This document shows positions 1 through 11,275 of a DNA stretch of 64,000 bases, one piece after another. Source of the stretch: Symbiodinium natans (Eukaryota; Sar; Dinophyceae; Suessiales; Symbiodiniaceae); the NCBI GenBank assembly GCA_905221605.1, contig CAJNDS010002148.1, positions 317,046 to 381,045 of the forward strand, given 5' to 3'. Both the position numbers and the translations under genes were made by a program. Within the stretch, counting starts at the first letter, position 1. The number at the start of each line of letters is the position of its first letter. The notes beneath the pieces were generated by a model. That model was given only the letters and a program-made list of their open reading frames with translations, searched no databases and was not told the origin of the DNA.

Positions 1-230
1 TCCTCAGGTGTTTTGTTGTCTCTGAAACTCAATAGGAAGAGGCCATGGAAATCAAAAGAGAGCATGTCATCAACATCGATAACAGTACAAACCAAAACCA
101 ATAGGGAAGAGTATGAAAAATCAATAGAAATTCAATTTGTCTCAGTACTTTCGACCAAAAAAGGTAAACCATCAAACGCTCAATAAGTTTGTCGCGGAAT
201 TTTGAGTTTAAGTGTTTGGGTTGCCGGTTA

Positions 231-960
231 AGGGCTTAAACTCTAGACACCCCGAAGCCCCCTAAACACCATAGACCATAAACACCCCAAACACCCCAAG
301 CCCTAAACACCCTAAGTGGAAGCACCCTAAACCCCAAACCCCCGCAACCCCCGAACGCCCCAAACCCTAAACCCCCAAAAACCCTAAACCCCCTAAACCC
401 CTCAACCCCTAAACCCTAAACCTTGAACCCTAAACCCCTCAGACCCTACCCTGAACCCCCTACCGCCGAAATCCTAAGCCACCTAAACCCTAAACCCTAA
501 ACCCTACACCCCTAAACCCTCAACACTCTAGGCTCTGAACCCAAACCCGCACTCTAAGCCCTAAACCATCTTAAACCTAATCCCTGAAGTCTGAACCTTA
601 AACCCTAAACCCTACACCTAAAGCCTTCCCTAAACTCACTGAACCCTGAGCTCCCAACCCCCTAGACCCCCAAACTACATAAACCCTAAACCCCCCCCCC
701 CCCAAACCCTGAACCCACCAAACCCTAGACACCCCAAACCCCAAACACCCTAATCCCTCAACCTTAAACCCTACCCAAACCCCTTCAAGTCAATCTACCC
801 CCCCCCCACCCCCCCCGCCCAAACCCTAAACCACCTAAACCCACCCTAAACCACCTAAACCCTAAACCCCTAAACCCTAAACTCCCTAAATCCTAAACCC
901 CCGAAACCCACAAACTCTCTAAACCCTAAATCCTAAATCCCATAAACCCGAGTCGGGTTT
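231..960 (+). repeat. Degenerate CCCTAAA tract in left arm
   Basis: Imperfect copies of the telomere-type unit CCCTAAA mixed with CCCCAAA, CCCTGAA, CACCCTAA and poly-C runs. On the plus strand this is the orientation of a left chromosome end. Confidence 0.9.
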
Positions 961-1239
961 TGGGTTGAGTTCTTCCTTTTTTTATTTACATGAATGTTAT
1001 TCAGTATTCATGAATATTCATGAGTATTCATGAGTCTTCATGAGTCTTCATTGATTTGCATGAGTCTTCATAAGTCTTAAGTATTCAGAAGTCTTCATAA
1101 GTCCTAATAAGGGTTGACAAGTATTCATACAACCATTATGAGTACATTGGAAAAACGATCAGAACATCCCAGCCCAAATTTTGAAAAATATACGTGGCTT
1201 TCCAACCCTTTCGAAATTTACATGGGGCTCTTCAACCCG

Positions 1240-1660
1240 GCTTGCGCGATTTGTGATTTTGGCCCTCTTCTTTCAACAAAAACTAAGGGGGACACTGCTT
1301 GCGATTTGTCATTGAGTGATGTATTCTGTAAAAAGGGTACTGTTTTGGATTTGTCATTTGGGACCTCTATTTCAACAAAAACTAAGGGGGGGCACTGCTC
1401 ACGATGTCATTTTTGTGATACAGTCTACACAAAATTAAGGGGAAACTGCTTGCGATTTGTGATTTTGCGACCTCTTCTGTCAACAAAGAACTAAGGGGGA
1501 CACTGCTTGCGAGCTGTGATTTTGTGATGTATTCTGTAACAGAATAACGGCGCCCCATTCCAAAATGATAACTTCTGGACATTTTGGGGCGCCCCGTCCC
1601 GAAATGATAACTTATGAGTGTTTTTGGGGCGCCCCGCCCCGAAATGATAGCTCAGTAGAA
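1240..1660 (+). repeat. Degenerate tandem repeats in left arm
   Basis: Repeated blocks built on ACTAAGGGGG, ACACTGCTTGCGATTTGTG and CTCTTCTTTCAACAAA, followed by three copies of a ~40 bp unit around GGGGCGCCCCGxCCCGAAATGATA. The open frames here exist because the repeats lack stops; I do not call a gene. The mirror copy is at 21550-21970. Confidence 0.75.
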
Positions 1661-1889
1661 CCTAGGCCACTTTCAAGCTGCGACAGACAGCAGACCCTAA
1701 GCCTAAACCCTATGAACCCTGAACCCTACACCGTAAACCTCTGGTTAAGCCTAAACCCTAAACCCTATCAAACCTCTGAGTTAAGCCTGAACCCTACATC
1801 CGAAACCGTAGACCCTGTCTTAAACCTGATATAGATCCCAATCAAAATCTTGCGCGTTTTGGCTTCAAGTTTCATGAGCGTACGGGGTT

Positions 1890-2200
1890 AAGGCCCCTCA
1901 GACGCCAAGGCCTCAAGGCCCCTACGGCCCCTGCGGCCCCTTAAGATCACTTCAGGCCCCTAAGGCCCTAAGGCCCCTTGAGGTCTCTTGAAGTTTCTAT
2001 AGGCCCCACTTTAAGGCCTCCGAAGGCCCTAAGGCCCCTTAAGGTCCCTAAGGCCCCTTAATTCCCGAGAAGGCCCCTTAAGCGCAAGGCCCCTTAAGGT
2101 CCCTAAAGCGTCTTAAGGTCCCTAAAGGCTGCTTAAGGTCCTTAAAGGTCCCTAACATTTCTTAAGATCCCTAAGCCCCCCTTGGAGCGCCTTAAGGCCC
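1890..2200 (+). repeat. AAGGCCCCTT-type tract
   Basis: Dense degenerate repeat of AAGGCCCCTTAAGG-like units, rich in the palindrome CCTTAAGG. Mirror copy at about 21010-21330 in the right arm. Confidence 0.8.
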
Positions 2201-2249
2201 CTAAAAGTGGGGGGGAGGGCCCGGAGAAGCACCAGTGTAAAGCAAACAT

Positions 2250-2435
2250 GTACAAGCGTCGGACACAGGGGTGTCGGATGCCGGCGTTGCTCGTCGGACA
2301 CAGGGGTGTCGGACGCCGGCATCGGGCGTCGGACACTGGGGCGCCGGCGTCCGACGCCCCTGTGTCCGACGCCCGACGGCGGCGTCCGACGCCCCTATGT
2401 CCGACGCCCGACGCCGGCGTCCGGCGCCATACCCC
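2250..2435 (+). repeat. Palindromic GTCCGAC/GCCGGC VNTR at inner edge of left arm
   Basis: About 30 bp units of the form GTCGGACACAGGGGTGTCGG plus ACGCCGGC, then the same unit in reverse complement (GTCCGACGCCCGACGCCGGC), so the block folds on itself around 2340. The right arm (20872-20970) carries fewer units. Confidence 0.8.
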
Positions 2436-2445
2436 CCCCCTTGGT

Positions 2446-4402
2446 GTCGATATTCGGGGGGGGGAGTGCCAAATTGGAGAAAGTTTTCTTCTTCTGGGTT
2501 TGGGGGGGGTGTGGGGGAGTGGGGGGGGGGGGGAGAAATTAGAAGAAAATGCTAACAATAGGGGGTCAGAAATTAGAGGAAAATAAGAAGCAACATGTCG
2601 CATACACATGAGCGGCCAGTACTTGCAGCCACCTTTTCTTGGGGATCGCGTAAGACTACCAGAAGACCTCTTCTGCAGCTATAGATCCGTCATGGCATGG
2701 CCATGTGAAGTTGCGTGCTCGGGAAGGTCAGGGCCCTGAGCTGTCGCAGATCGGTAGGGTATCGTCAGCACAGACCGTCGCAGACATGAACTGCCATGGA
2801 TACAACTGGCGGCGCCGAAGGACACAACATAGGGGGGGGTTCCCGTCCCTGCAGCCTTTGGATTTGAGCATCACTTGCTACTTAAAATCATGGGGTCCGA
2901 GCAATGGTGGTCACTCGAGAAACGCCGGCGCAAGCAGGGCAAAAGCGCAGGCACTTTCGATTGTCGCTTGGCACAGTCTGCAGTCTAGGAGGGTCAGAGA
3001 CTGCCTTTGGGACGTGTGACATGCTTTGCTGCAGCTCAGTTTACTGGTGGCCCCCCGGAGGGGGGGGGTGCAGCCGAACATTCGCTGATGCTTGCGCTGT
3101 GGCCGAGCGGTGTGGCTTTCCCATACCGCCACTACAACAGGAGTGGCGCGGTCAGGACTGCTTTGCTCTGGGGTTCAGGGTTCAGGTCTTTAGGCGCAGG
3201 GCAGTATGGCGTATTATGGCGTGTTTTTGAGTTGGCCACGATGTGACCCTTCCAGCCCGAAACTGATGTCTGAAGCAAACACGTGTCAGAGGCGATAAGA
3301 GGGTTGATTGCAACGTGCAGGATTGCGACCTGGGCGAACGGATTCCGATACCGCCTCCGGAGAAGGCACGGCTGTGTGCCGCGATACTCGCAATACCATA
3401 CAATACCAGAACCCGGTACCATTAAGCATGTGTCCCCTCATGGTCCCTTGAAGAATGTTGCCGTCGTACCGCTCATGTCTCCGGGGTTGGGGGTTCGGGC
3501 TTTAGGGGTTTGGGGTATGCCGGCCAGGATTCAAGGTTCACCGTCGGGTGTTTGGCATGTAAGTTGACTGCATGTTTTAGGTGCTGACAGCATTGTAGCT
3601 GGGAAGGCCTTCCCCCCCCCCCCCCTCCCTCCCCTCTCCCTCGCCCTCACGGGTCGCAGGCAAGGCGCGCTGTGGCTGCAGGAGGTTGGACGTGTCCACG
3701 AACAGGGGGTGGGGGTGTCGGTGGATGTCGGCGGTTGGTTGTGGGTAGGGGGTTTTCTCACTTGTCGTTTGCTTGGGCGGCTTGTTGGGAGCGAGGATAA
3801 TAGGAGGGCCAAGTCTTTATCGACCATGTTCAAAGCTGTCCCCTGCATGTCTAGAAAGGCCTAGTCACTGGTCAAGCAACCCGGCGGTTGAAATAGCAGC
3901 CTCAGCCCGGTGAGACCCCGCCATCATTTCCGGACAATCCAAAACCATCCAAAGCACACGCTTGCCAACCCCCCCTTTTTGAGCACAGGGGTGAGGGGGT
4001 TGGAACAGGTTTCCGTTTCCATCCACGCCCCACGCCGCTTACTGGTGTCTGGATTTTTTTTTCTTAAACAATATATGCTAGCCCTCCCCCCCCCCCATCC
4101 CCCCCAAAAAAAAAACACTCAACAAGCTTTTGAGGTGGAACCCGGTGCGGCGCAGCCGAGTTGGTGGAGGACACCCGAAACTCCCAAACTTTCTCAAACC
4201 ATAAGCTGCTCAGGACCCTGGGCCCTAAACCCCAACCCCGGAACCTTAGACCTGTAAACCCTAAACCCGTGGTCCCTCGACCCTACAGTCACCAAAACCC
4301 CTGAACCTGAGATCTCTAAATGGTAAATCCCTAAACCCTGCTTTCTACATCCCGAACCCTTGACATCCCTAGCCCTAAACCCTAAACTTCCAGAATTCCA
4401 CT
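2446..4402. other. No supported gene; G/C runs and scattered CCCTAAA
   Basis: Unique sequence interrupted by poly-G and poly-C runs (2460-2535, 3615-3632, 4085-4100) and a few degenerate CCCTAAA units near 4210-4385. Open frames are short and compositional. I see no domain or splice-consistent exon series. Confidence 0.5.
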
Positions 4403-5918
4403 GCTTCGCAATCCTTTTTTTGGCAGGCCCCAATCTCTTCTTCCGAGCGGCGCCCTTTGATGGAGGACTGGAGTGTCCTGCACCCTAAACGTCCCAACCC
4501 CAGAACCATGCAACCGTTGGGGCACCAGGCGTGCCCTCTCACTCCCAGTCCCCCCCCCCCCCCCCCATAACCTCCTAACCCGAGGACTCCGCTGCGGATG
4601 CTGGGAAGAGCCAAGAGCCCTCCAGGACTTCCTGCTCACAGGGCCAGTCGTCTATGTCTCCTCCTTTGCAGGCGTGCTCTGGGTGCTCAGGCGTGTGCCA
4701 AGACATGTTGTCTTCGCAATCTTTGGCAGGCCACCCCAACCCCGCATGGCACCTCTCCTTTACAGGCGTGCTCTGGGCTTGGAGGTGTTAGAGGTGTAGC
4801 CACGCATGTGCCAAAACAGGTTGTTTTCGCAGTCTTTTCTCTGGCAGGCCCCGATCGCTTCTTCCGAGCTGGCAGCACCGCGCCCGTTGATGGAGGACTG
4901 CGCCCTAAACACCCCAACCCCATAGGGCCTGTGACCCCAACCTCCCCCCTATGCAGGCGTGCTCTGGGCTTAGAGGTGTTGAGAGGTGCAGGCACGCGTG
5001 TTCCCAGACAGGTTGTTTTCGCAGTCTTTTCTCTGGCAGGTCCCGATCGCTTCTTCCGAGCTGGCAGCAACGGAGGCGTGGGCTGGGCTTGGAGGTGTTA
5101 GAGGTGCAGCCACGCATGTGCCGAGACATGTGGTTTATATCCTCAGCAGGATGTGGGCCTGCTTCGCAATCCTTTCTTTGGCAGGCCCCAATCTCTTCTT
5201 CCGAGCGGCGCCCTTTGATGGAGGACTGGAGTGTCCTGCACCCTAAACGTCCCAACCCCAGAACCATGCAACCGTTGGGGCACCAGGCGTGCCCTCTCAC
5301 TCCCAGTCCCCCCCCCCCCCCCCCATAACCTCCTAACCCGAGGACTCCGCTGCGGATGCTGGGAAGAGCCAAGAGCCCTCCAGGACTTCCTGCTCACAGG
5401 GCCAGTCGTCTATGTCTCCTCCTTTGCAGGCGTGCTCTGGGTGCTCAGGCGTGTGCCAAGACATGTTGTCTTCGCAATCTTTGGCAGGCCACCCCAACCC
5501 CGCAGGGCACCTCTCCTTTGCAGGCGTGCTCTGGGCTTGGGGTTGTTAGAGGTGTAGCCACGCGTGTGCCAAAACAGGTTGTTTTCGCAGTCTTTTCTCT
5601 GGCAGGCCCCGATCGCTTCTTCCGAGCTGGCAGCACCGCGCCCGTTGATGGAGGACTGCGCCCTAAACACCCCAACCCCATAGGGCCTGTGACCCCAACC
5701 TCCCCCCTATGCAGGCGTGCTCTGGGCTTAGAGGTGTTTAGAGGTGCAGGCACGCGTGTTCCCAGACAGGTTGTTTTCGCAGTCTTTTCTCTGGCAGGTC
5801 CCGATCGCTTCTTCCGAGCTGGCAGCAACGGAGGCGTGGGCTGGGCTTGGAGGTGTTAGAGGTGCAGCCACGCATGTGCCGAGACATGTGGTTTATATCC
5901 TCAGCAGGATGTGGGCAC
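4403..5918 (+). repeat. Two tandem copies of a 758 bp unit
   Basis: Copy 1 (4403-5160) and copy 2 (5161-5918) are nearly identical over their full length; the same segments recur exactly 758 bp apart (for example at 4473 and 5231). Each unit contains smaller related blocks around GGCAGGCCCCGATCGCTTCT and GCAGGCGTGCTCTGGGCTTG. The duplicated open frames are a consequence of the repeat. Confidence 0.9.
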
Positions 5919-5965
5919 CTTGCCGGCGCCCTTGCCGGCATCTCCTTCTGTGCAGGAGCGCTTCT

Positions 5966-6024
5966 GTTTAGGGTTTAGGGTTTAGGGTATAGGGTTTAGG
6001 GTTTAGGGTTTAGGGTTTAGGGTT
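5966..6024 (+). repeat. Short TTTAGGG array
   Basis: About eight near-perfect TTTAGGG units directly after the 758 bp tandem repeat. Confidence 0.95.
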
Positions 6025-6169
6025 GATGATGCGTCCGAAACCCAACCCTTGAGACCTCTGGAGCCTGCGCGCCGACCCATGTGTAGACACATCTGCGAGG
6101 AGCCCTCGACGATCGCGCAACACACCGAACTGGGGAGCAAGGCCAGCGATAGATTGTAAAATATCCTTG

Positions 6170-6207
<38 letters not shown>

Positions 6208-7140
6208 AAGTCAGTTCTTATACTTATTCTGGGTGGGATGTGTCCTCAAGTCTTGCCCAGGCCGATACTTCTGATGTTCATTGTGGTCCTGCGGGCCCAG
6301 TGGTGGAGGAGTGTCTTGCTATGGTCCACGATGATGGCTTGCGCGCTTGCCACGTGGTAATGTGGTCTTGCAAGGAGCTCTCCAAGATCGGCGGAGAACA
6401 CACTACACACGCTGCGCCGGGGAGCAAGGCGAGTGAGGGATTGTGGGAATTCCGACGATGGTGCGTGCTATAGAATTTCCGCGTCCTCCAGTTTCGTCCA
6501 GGCGGCTGCGTCCGATGCGCGTCACTCTGGGATAGATGAGGCCTGCTGCCGTGTTACTTTTTCTTTTGTCCCCGTGCATGCTGCCTGCGCCGTTTTTTTT
6601 TCTCCACCGCTCGGCTCGGCTGAAGGGTTCGGGGCTGTTGTGGTTGCTCCAGATAAACTTCAGTCTCCTACAGGCCAACGCACCTGATGCTCATCACGCT
6701 CCGGATCTTGCTGGAGTGGAGGTGGGCTCTGGCCCTTTCCTGTCGTGCTATGTTGTGCTCATGCGTTCCTGACCGAATGATCCTGATTTCGTGCTCCTGT
6801 CCACAGCTCGGTCTGGCTGAAGGATCTGCTGAAAAGACTGAGGGTTGAACGATGCTTCGCGCGCTTGCCATGCTTTTCTTGCAGCTGGCTGAAGCTGTGC
6901 TGGACCTCGGTCTAAGTGATCACGCGTGTCAGTTTCTCTCGGCGTGCTGCGACATGTCGAGTCGTTCCTGGCGTGTCCAGGATGACACCTCTACGAGCCT
7001 CGCAGAGGATGCGTGGTTTCATGCCTCGGAGCACCAGACCTATCTCCGCGAGATGGCTGAGCGTTGCCTGGATACACCGTCTTGGCCTCAGAGCACATGG
7101 TGTCGAGGAGCCTGAAGGGCCCTGCGCGCCAAGTCTTGAA
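6025..7140 (+). other. Repeat-free stretch without a recognised gene
   Basis: Contains related pairs of segments (around 6110-6165 and 6388-6452, both with GGGGAGCAAGGC; around 6610 and 6805, both with CTCGGxxxGGCTGAAGG), suggesting an old degenerate tandem duplication. An 87-codon open frame at 6852-7115 has fairly balanced composition and could be an exon of the downstream gene, but it has no motif I recognise. Confidence 0.35.
6172..6203 (+). repeat. (CA)n microsatellite
   Basis: Uninterrupted CA dinucleotide run of about 15 units; it creates spurious Cys-Val frames on the other strand. Confidence 0.95.
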
Positions 7141-7145
7141 ATCTG

Positions 7146-7450
7146 CAAACCCTGAACCCTAAACCCTTACATTCTTCAACCCTTGAGCCCTACAATAATC
7201 CCTTGAACCTGATACCCTTCCCCATGCCGGAGGTACCTTAGACCTGAAACCCAACCCCCCCTTTCCCGAGCCGAGAACGGGGGGGTTGGGTTGTGGGTCT
7301 GAAGAGGCGAATGTTTAAAAGTTGTGGGCGGGAGTGGTGGGGGGGGGGGGGGGGGTTAGGTTTTTTAGAGGAGAAGATGGGGGGGGGGGGGGGGGGGGGC
7401 GTGGGAGGCAGGGGACCAGATGGGACCAGTCGTATGCCATACGACTGAAA
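7146..7450 (+). repeat. Dispersed direct repeat, copy 1 (with hairpins)
   Basis: Shares the segment from CCCTGAACCCTAAACCCTTA through CTTCCCCATGCCGGAGGTAC and onwards with 19082-19390, in the same orientation. It contains a hairpin with a 14 bp stem (7248-7261 with 7279-7292), a poly-G run, and a 19 bp perfect palindrome AGTCGTATGCCATACGACT at 7428-7446. The two copies bracket both protein-coding genes of the element. Confidence 0.85.
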
Positions 7451-7537
7451 AAAAAATGGTACAACAGGCCTCCCAATGTTTAGGTAGCCTTCATGACAAC
7501 CCTGTTACGTCAGCTTGCCTGCCTTGGCCCTTCCAAG

Positions 7538-9765
7538 TGAGCCCCCTTTTGAGGCCGGATCTTCATTGCATAGACCTGTTCGGCTGCTCTGGCATGATGG
7601 CAAAGACCTGGGCCAGGGCAGGCTACGAGGCCCGTTCATTCTGTTCATTGCTGCGTAGTCGTGCGTGTTCTGACGTCCAGCTTTACCGCTAATGTCCTGT
7701 CTCTCGTCCCTGCGATGCAGTCTCGTAGCTACGACATCCGGCTGGAACCACGTGGCATGGACATCACGGGCAAGAGGGGGTTTCTGGCGCTTCTCCGACA
7801 CTTGGCAGCATGGTGAAGCACAGATGGCACGGCCGCAGAGATCTCATGGGCCATGGTTGGGCTACAACATGTTTTTAGTCCTTTGCATGCAGTCTTTGGC
7901 ACAGTCTATAGCTTCCGAGTCAGCTCCTGCATACGTTGCTGCACGAGTATGACCAGCGCAATGGTTCCTGCAGCCTCGCCATCGCCAGACCTGGAAGAGT
8001 TGGTCGCTCATGACACTTCCGAGGCTCCGGTGGCTGGGGGCGCGTCCCAGATCTCACAAGGGGGCTTTGTGGTTTCTGCGGCCGGCCTATCGCCTGTTGC
8101 GCCTGCGAACGCTGTGCCACCGTCCATTAGCTCCTCTCCTGCGACGTCGCCGACAACAAGACACATGCGAGACTGGCAGCCGGTCTGGTCAGCTATGTCA
8201 CCTGTCCAATGTCAGTGCACCTGCGGCCGGTGCGCTGGTGGCGGAGAGATGGTCTCTGGGGCTTCTGACCCCGCTGCCTCACCGATCTCACATGGGGGCT
8301 CTGTGATTTCCGTGGCCGGCCTATCGCCTGTTTCGCCGGTGAACACTGCGCCGCCCTCCATTACCTCCTCTCCTATGACGTCAACGACGACAAGGTTCAT
8401 GCGGGACTGGCAGCCGGTCTGGTCAGCTATGTCACCGATACGATGTCCGTGCAGCTGCGGCCGGTGTGCTGGTGGCGGCGAGATGGACGAGCCAGGCAAA
8501 AGCCCTGCGCGCAGTCCGCCACGGAGTCCAGCTGTTTCGATTGTTTCCATTCGCAGCTCGCCAGAATATGTCCTGACCACGCCTCCCTGCAAGCGCCGAG
8601 GGCGGTCACCATATGCATCATATGCGTGCCCAGTGCCGGTGGAGAGTGACGCTGAGCTTAAGCAGCCGAAGCGAAGCAGGCTGGCAGCTTCCGCGATTGT
8701 CGTGGACACATCGGGCTTGCCCAAGGCAGCAGACATCGCAGTAGAGTAGGTGGCTGCAGATGACAGGGTCTGCTAGGAGGGGTGAGACATGGTGAGACGG
8801 GGGATCCAGGCTGCATATGCCGCTTGAGCGACAAACGTGTCAGACAAGTGACAAGAAAAGGGCACATGCAGCAATACAGGTCACAGCCAGCTCTCAGATC
8901 TTTCAGTTTACGCATGCAAGGGGTTCCTGAAGGATTTGTGCCACGTTTGCTGCCCAATTGTGTGGGTTGCTGGCAAGGACTGGGAATGAGGCTTCGGAAC
9001 CATGGCGTTGTGATCGGCGGCCCACCGTGCTCGCTGAACATCTGGCTGTGCCTTGTTCGCCTCCCATGACGTTGCTTTCATGTTTTTTTTTTTGAAAGGG
9101 GGGGTGGGGGGCACCAATGCTCTACATTCTGTCAGGTCGTCCTCTGTCCACAGACGAAGCTTATCGCACCCCGAAGGTGACACGAGGAACTATAAGGTTC
9201 GTCTGTCGAACCTTATCGCTGCCAACACGGCGCCTTCGCATGCCTTGGCTGTGCCATTCTATGCCATGCTGTGCCCTTTCGGCGATAGTCATGTCTAGTC
9301 GACTGCCGTCCGTACGCGCTTGGCTCAGGCGTGCTGGTTGACCTTGCTGCGTGACATGGGCAAGGTCTTTTACTGGGCCCTGGAGCAACCATCTCCTTCC
9401 TGGCTATGGCGGCTGGAGTGCATGATCGGCCTCACTGCTGCTTTTGGGGCAGCGCGGATATGCACATGGACGCTGCGCAGCGTTAGTGATCTCTCATGTG
9501 TGCTCAAGAAAGTCTAGAAGCAATATGGCTGAGCGATGCGTCAGCTCCCTGCCAGTCCAGGATGGCATTCTTTGGTCACGACATGCTGAAGCCGTCCACA
9601 CTCATGGGGACCCTTCCGGGCTTGGCTGGCATGCGCAGGGTCATGCGAAAGGCGGACCGTGGCAAGTTCAAGCGCCGATTCGCTTGGGCCTTGGATGATC
9701 TTCCCAGCCAGTTGTTCGCGTCACATGTGCTTGCACTGCATCGACCCAACTCCATTGGCTGCTAG
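7538..9765 (+). CDS. Cytosine-C5 methyltransferase-like protein, multi-exon (putative)
   Basis: Six exons join with consistent phases: A to 7629, B 7721-7796, C 8978-9047, D 9136-9217, E 9329-9423, F from 9561. Donors are GC, GA, GT, GC and GA; all acceptors are AG. The spliced product contains DLFGCSGMMAKTWARAGYE (exon A), then YDIRLEPRGMDITGKRG (B), VVIGGPPCS (C), NIWLSSSVHRRS (C/D), YWALEQP (E) and FGHDMLKP (F). The order matches C5-methyltransferase motif I (DLFxGxG), motif IV (PPC with the candidate catalytic Cys at 9028-9030) and motif VI, where EQP replaces the usual ENV. I recall many dinoflagellate proteins with this WLSSSVH and EQP pattern. Activity is inference: motif VI is atypical and no target-recognition domain is evident. 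The start exon and stop are unresolved; the frame of exon F runs to 9765. Confidence 0.55.
7853..8749 (+). CDS. Hypothetical Ser/Pro-rich protein with duplicated Cys motif, inside an intron
   Basis: An open frame of 298 codons lying wholly within the intron between exons B and C of the methyltransferase-like gene. The middle contains two tandem blocks 77 codons apart, each Ser/Pro/Thr-rich and ending in RDWQPVWSAMSP followed by CxCxCGRCAGGGEM. The clustered cysteines suggest a small metal-binding knuckle. The C-terminal part is basic and proline-rich. The start could be the first Met or an internal Met near 7949. It may be an alternative exon of the host gene or a nested gene; I do not recognise the family. 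Confidence 0.4.
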   Translation: MVGLQHVFSPLHAVFGTVYSFRVSSCIRCCTSMTSAMVPAASPSPDLEELVAHDTSEAPVAGGASQISQGGFVVSAAGLSPVAPANAVPPSISSSPATSPTTRHMRDWQPVWSAMSPVQCQCTCGRCAGGGEMVSGASDPAASPISHGGSVISVAGLSPVSPVNTAPPSITSSPMTSTTTRFMRDWQPVWSAMSPIRCPCSCGRCAGGGEMDEPGKSPARSPPRSPAVSIVSIRSSPEYVLTTPPCKRRGRSPYASYACPVPVESDAELKQPKRSRLAASAIVVDTSGLPKAADIAVE

Positions 9766-10760
9766 GAGAAGCGTCAGCAACGCCGAGCGCTCCCCAGGAT
9801 CTATCATGTGACCGTGCCTGGGAAGCTACAGCAGCTACACACAGTATACACAGTGCGCATGTCTGCACGTGCTGCGATTATCTGCGGAGCTAGCTACGGC
9901 GGCTAGAGTGGCTATGGATCTGAGGAAAATGGGAAGACACGTGGTGGCCGCGACTTGCCCCAGAGTGCGGAGTACACGCAGGCCTTCTGCAAGGCTCTCC
10001 TGAGGATCTGGCTGCGCGCATGGACGCAAGGCTTGTAGATCCCTTCCTGTTTCAGCGACCCTCATGGGTCCTGTTCATACGCTGCCACGCAGCTGCTAGC
10101 TCCACCAATGGGAGTAGCGCAAGTGCTGGTGCGCTGTACACAGAAGGCCAGTTGCTGCCACATGCTGCCTGGTGTAAAATTGCATAGCCTGCAGAGCTCG
10201 CACGCTGTGGTGGGGCCAGTCCCGCAGCAGAGCCACTAGCCACACATCTGTCGTGCTGTCCAGGCCAGTTGGACTCCACAGGACCAGTGTGTCTGAGCGA
10301 AGGTCTAAACCCTTAACCCTAAACTTTACGTCTGTTTGGTTGGTGGTGGGGGGGGGGAAGGGTCTTGTGGAGCAAAACTACGCACCGACACTCATAGGGG
10401 TCCCTGCAAAGGCTTAGGGTAGGCAGTGAAGGGCAGTGAAGGGCCTGTAAGGGTGCCTGCAGGGTTTAGGAAGGCAGTGAAGGGCAGAGCCTTTTCTCCC
10501 TTTAGAGGGCAGTGAAGGCTGAAAGGGGACAGCCCTTCCCCTGACCCCCGCCGCATCTGTATCAACCCCCCCCGGCCCCCCCCCCCCCCCCGCCGCCCCC
10601 CCCCCCCCCAACCCAGAAAAGTTTGGGTTTTGGGGCCCCCCACACCCACCCCCCCCCCTGCCCCCCTCCCCCCCCCCCCCCCCCCCCCTCCCACGCCCTT
10701 CCGGAAGGGCTGGAGGCTGGAACCTGACCCCCGCCCCCCCCGCCCCACCCCACCCCCTCC
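9766..10760. other. No supported gene; GC-rich then C-rich low complexity
   Basis: 9766-10290 is unique, repeat-poor sequence without a recognised domain. 10290-10400 has degenerate CCCTAAA and poly-G. 10400-10520 contains repeated AAGGCAGTGAAGGG units. 10560-10760 is almost pure C with short interruptions. Confidence 0.5.
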
Positions 10761-11114
10761 CAGCCTTAAAAATTCGATAAAAGCTTGGGGGGACTCTCAC
10801 GGAACACCGAGCTGCGCACAAAACCCTGTGCAAGGACCCCTTTTCTTGTTTGTTTTTTCATCGGCGTTGCAGTGCTTTGGGCCCTGATCCAGGGTAGTCC
10901 AGGGCTTCTCTGTGTTCCTGGAGTAATGTTTGGGGATGTATAGGGAGCCAAAGGCCCTCCCAGCCCCTGAAAATTCGATAAAAGCTTGGGGGTACTCTCA
11001 CGAAACACTGAGCCACGCACCTGAACCTCTGACCCCCCCCTTCTAAATCTTGAATTTCTCGGTAGTAGTCGTAGTAGTACTACTACTAGCAGTAGTAGCA
11101 GTTAATAGTAATAA

Positions 11115-11171
<57 letters not shown>

Positions 11172-11188
11172 CAGTAGTAGTAGTAGTC

Positions 11189-11275
<87 letters not shown>

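Larger units (their letters stand above)
1..2445 (+). repeat. Left arm of long inverted repeat
   Basis: Matches the reverse complement of 20866-23058. The outer ~230 bp look identical, and the 1114-2340 part differs by only a few bases. Length differences lie mainly in the degenerate CCCTAAA tract (about 150 bp longer here) and in the GC-rich VNTR near the inner edge (about 90 bp longer here). Order inward: 230 bp unique sequence, degenerate telomere-like tract, ATTCATGAG-rich stretch, tandem repeats, an AAGGCCCC tract, and a GTCCGAC/GCCGGC repeat. Confidence 0.92.

Noticed and set aside
1114-1494. 126-codon open frame in each arm
   Set aside because: Lies over tandem repeats lacking stops, uses a TTG start, and the two arms differ by a frameshifting base.
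2142-2609. Overlapping open frames on both strands at the inner edge of the arm
   Set aside because: They follow the GTCCGAC VNTR in several frames and vary with repeat number between arms, so they are compositional.
3075-3140. Possible tRNA-like start (GTGGCCGAGCGGTG)
   Set aside because: No matching T-arm or acceptor stem was found within tRNA length.
4473-5859. Duplicated 108- and 167-codon open frames
   Set aside because: The same frames occur twice because of the 758 bp tandem repeat; antisense frames are equally long and no domain is visible.
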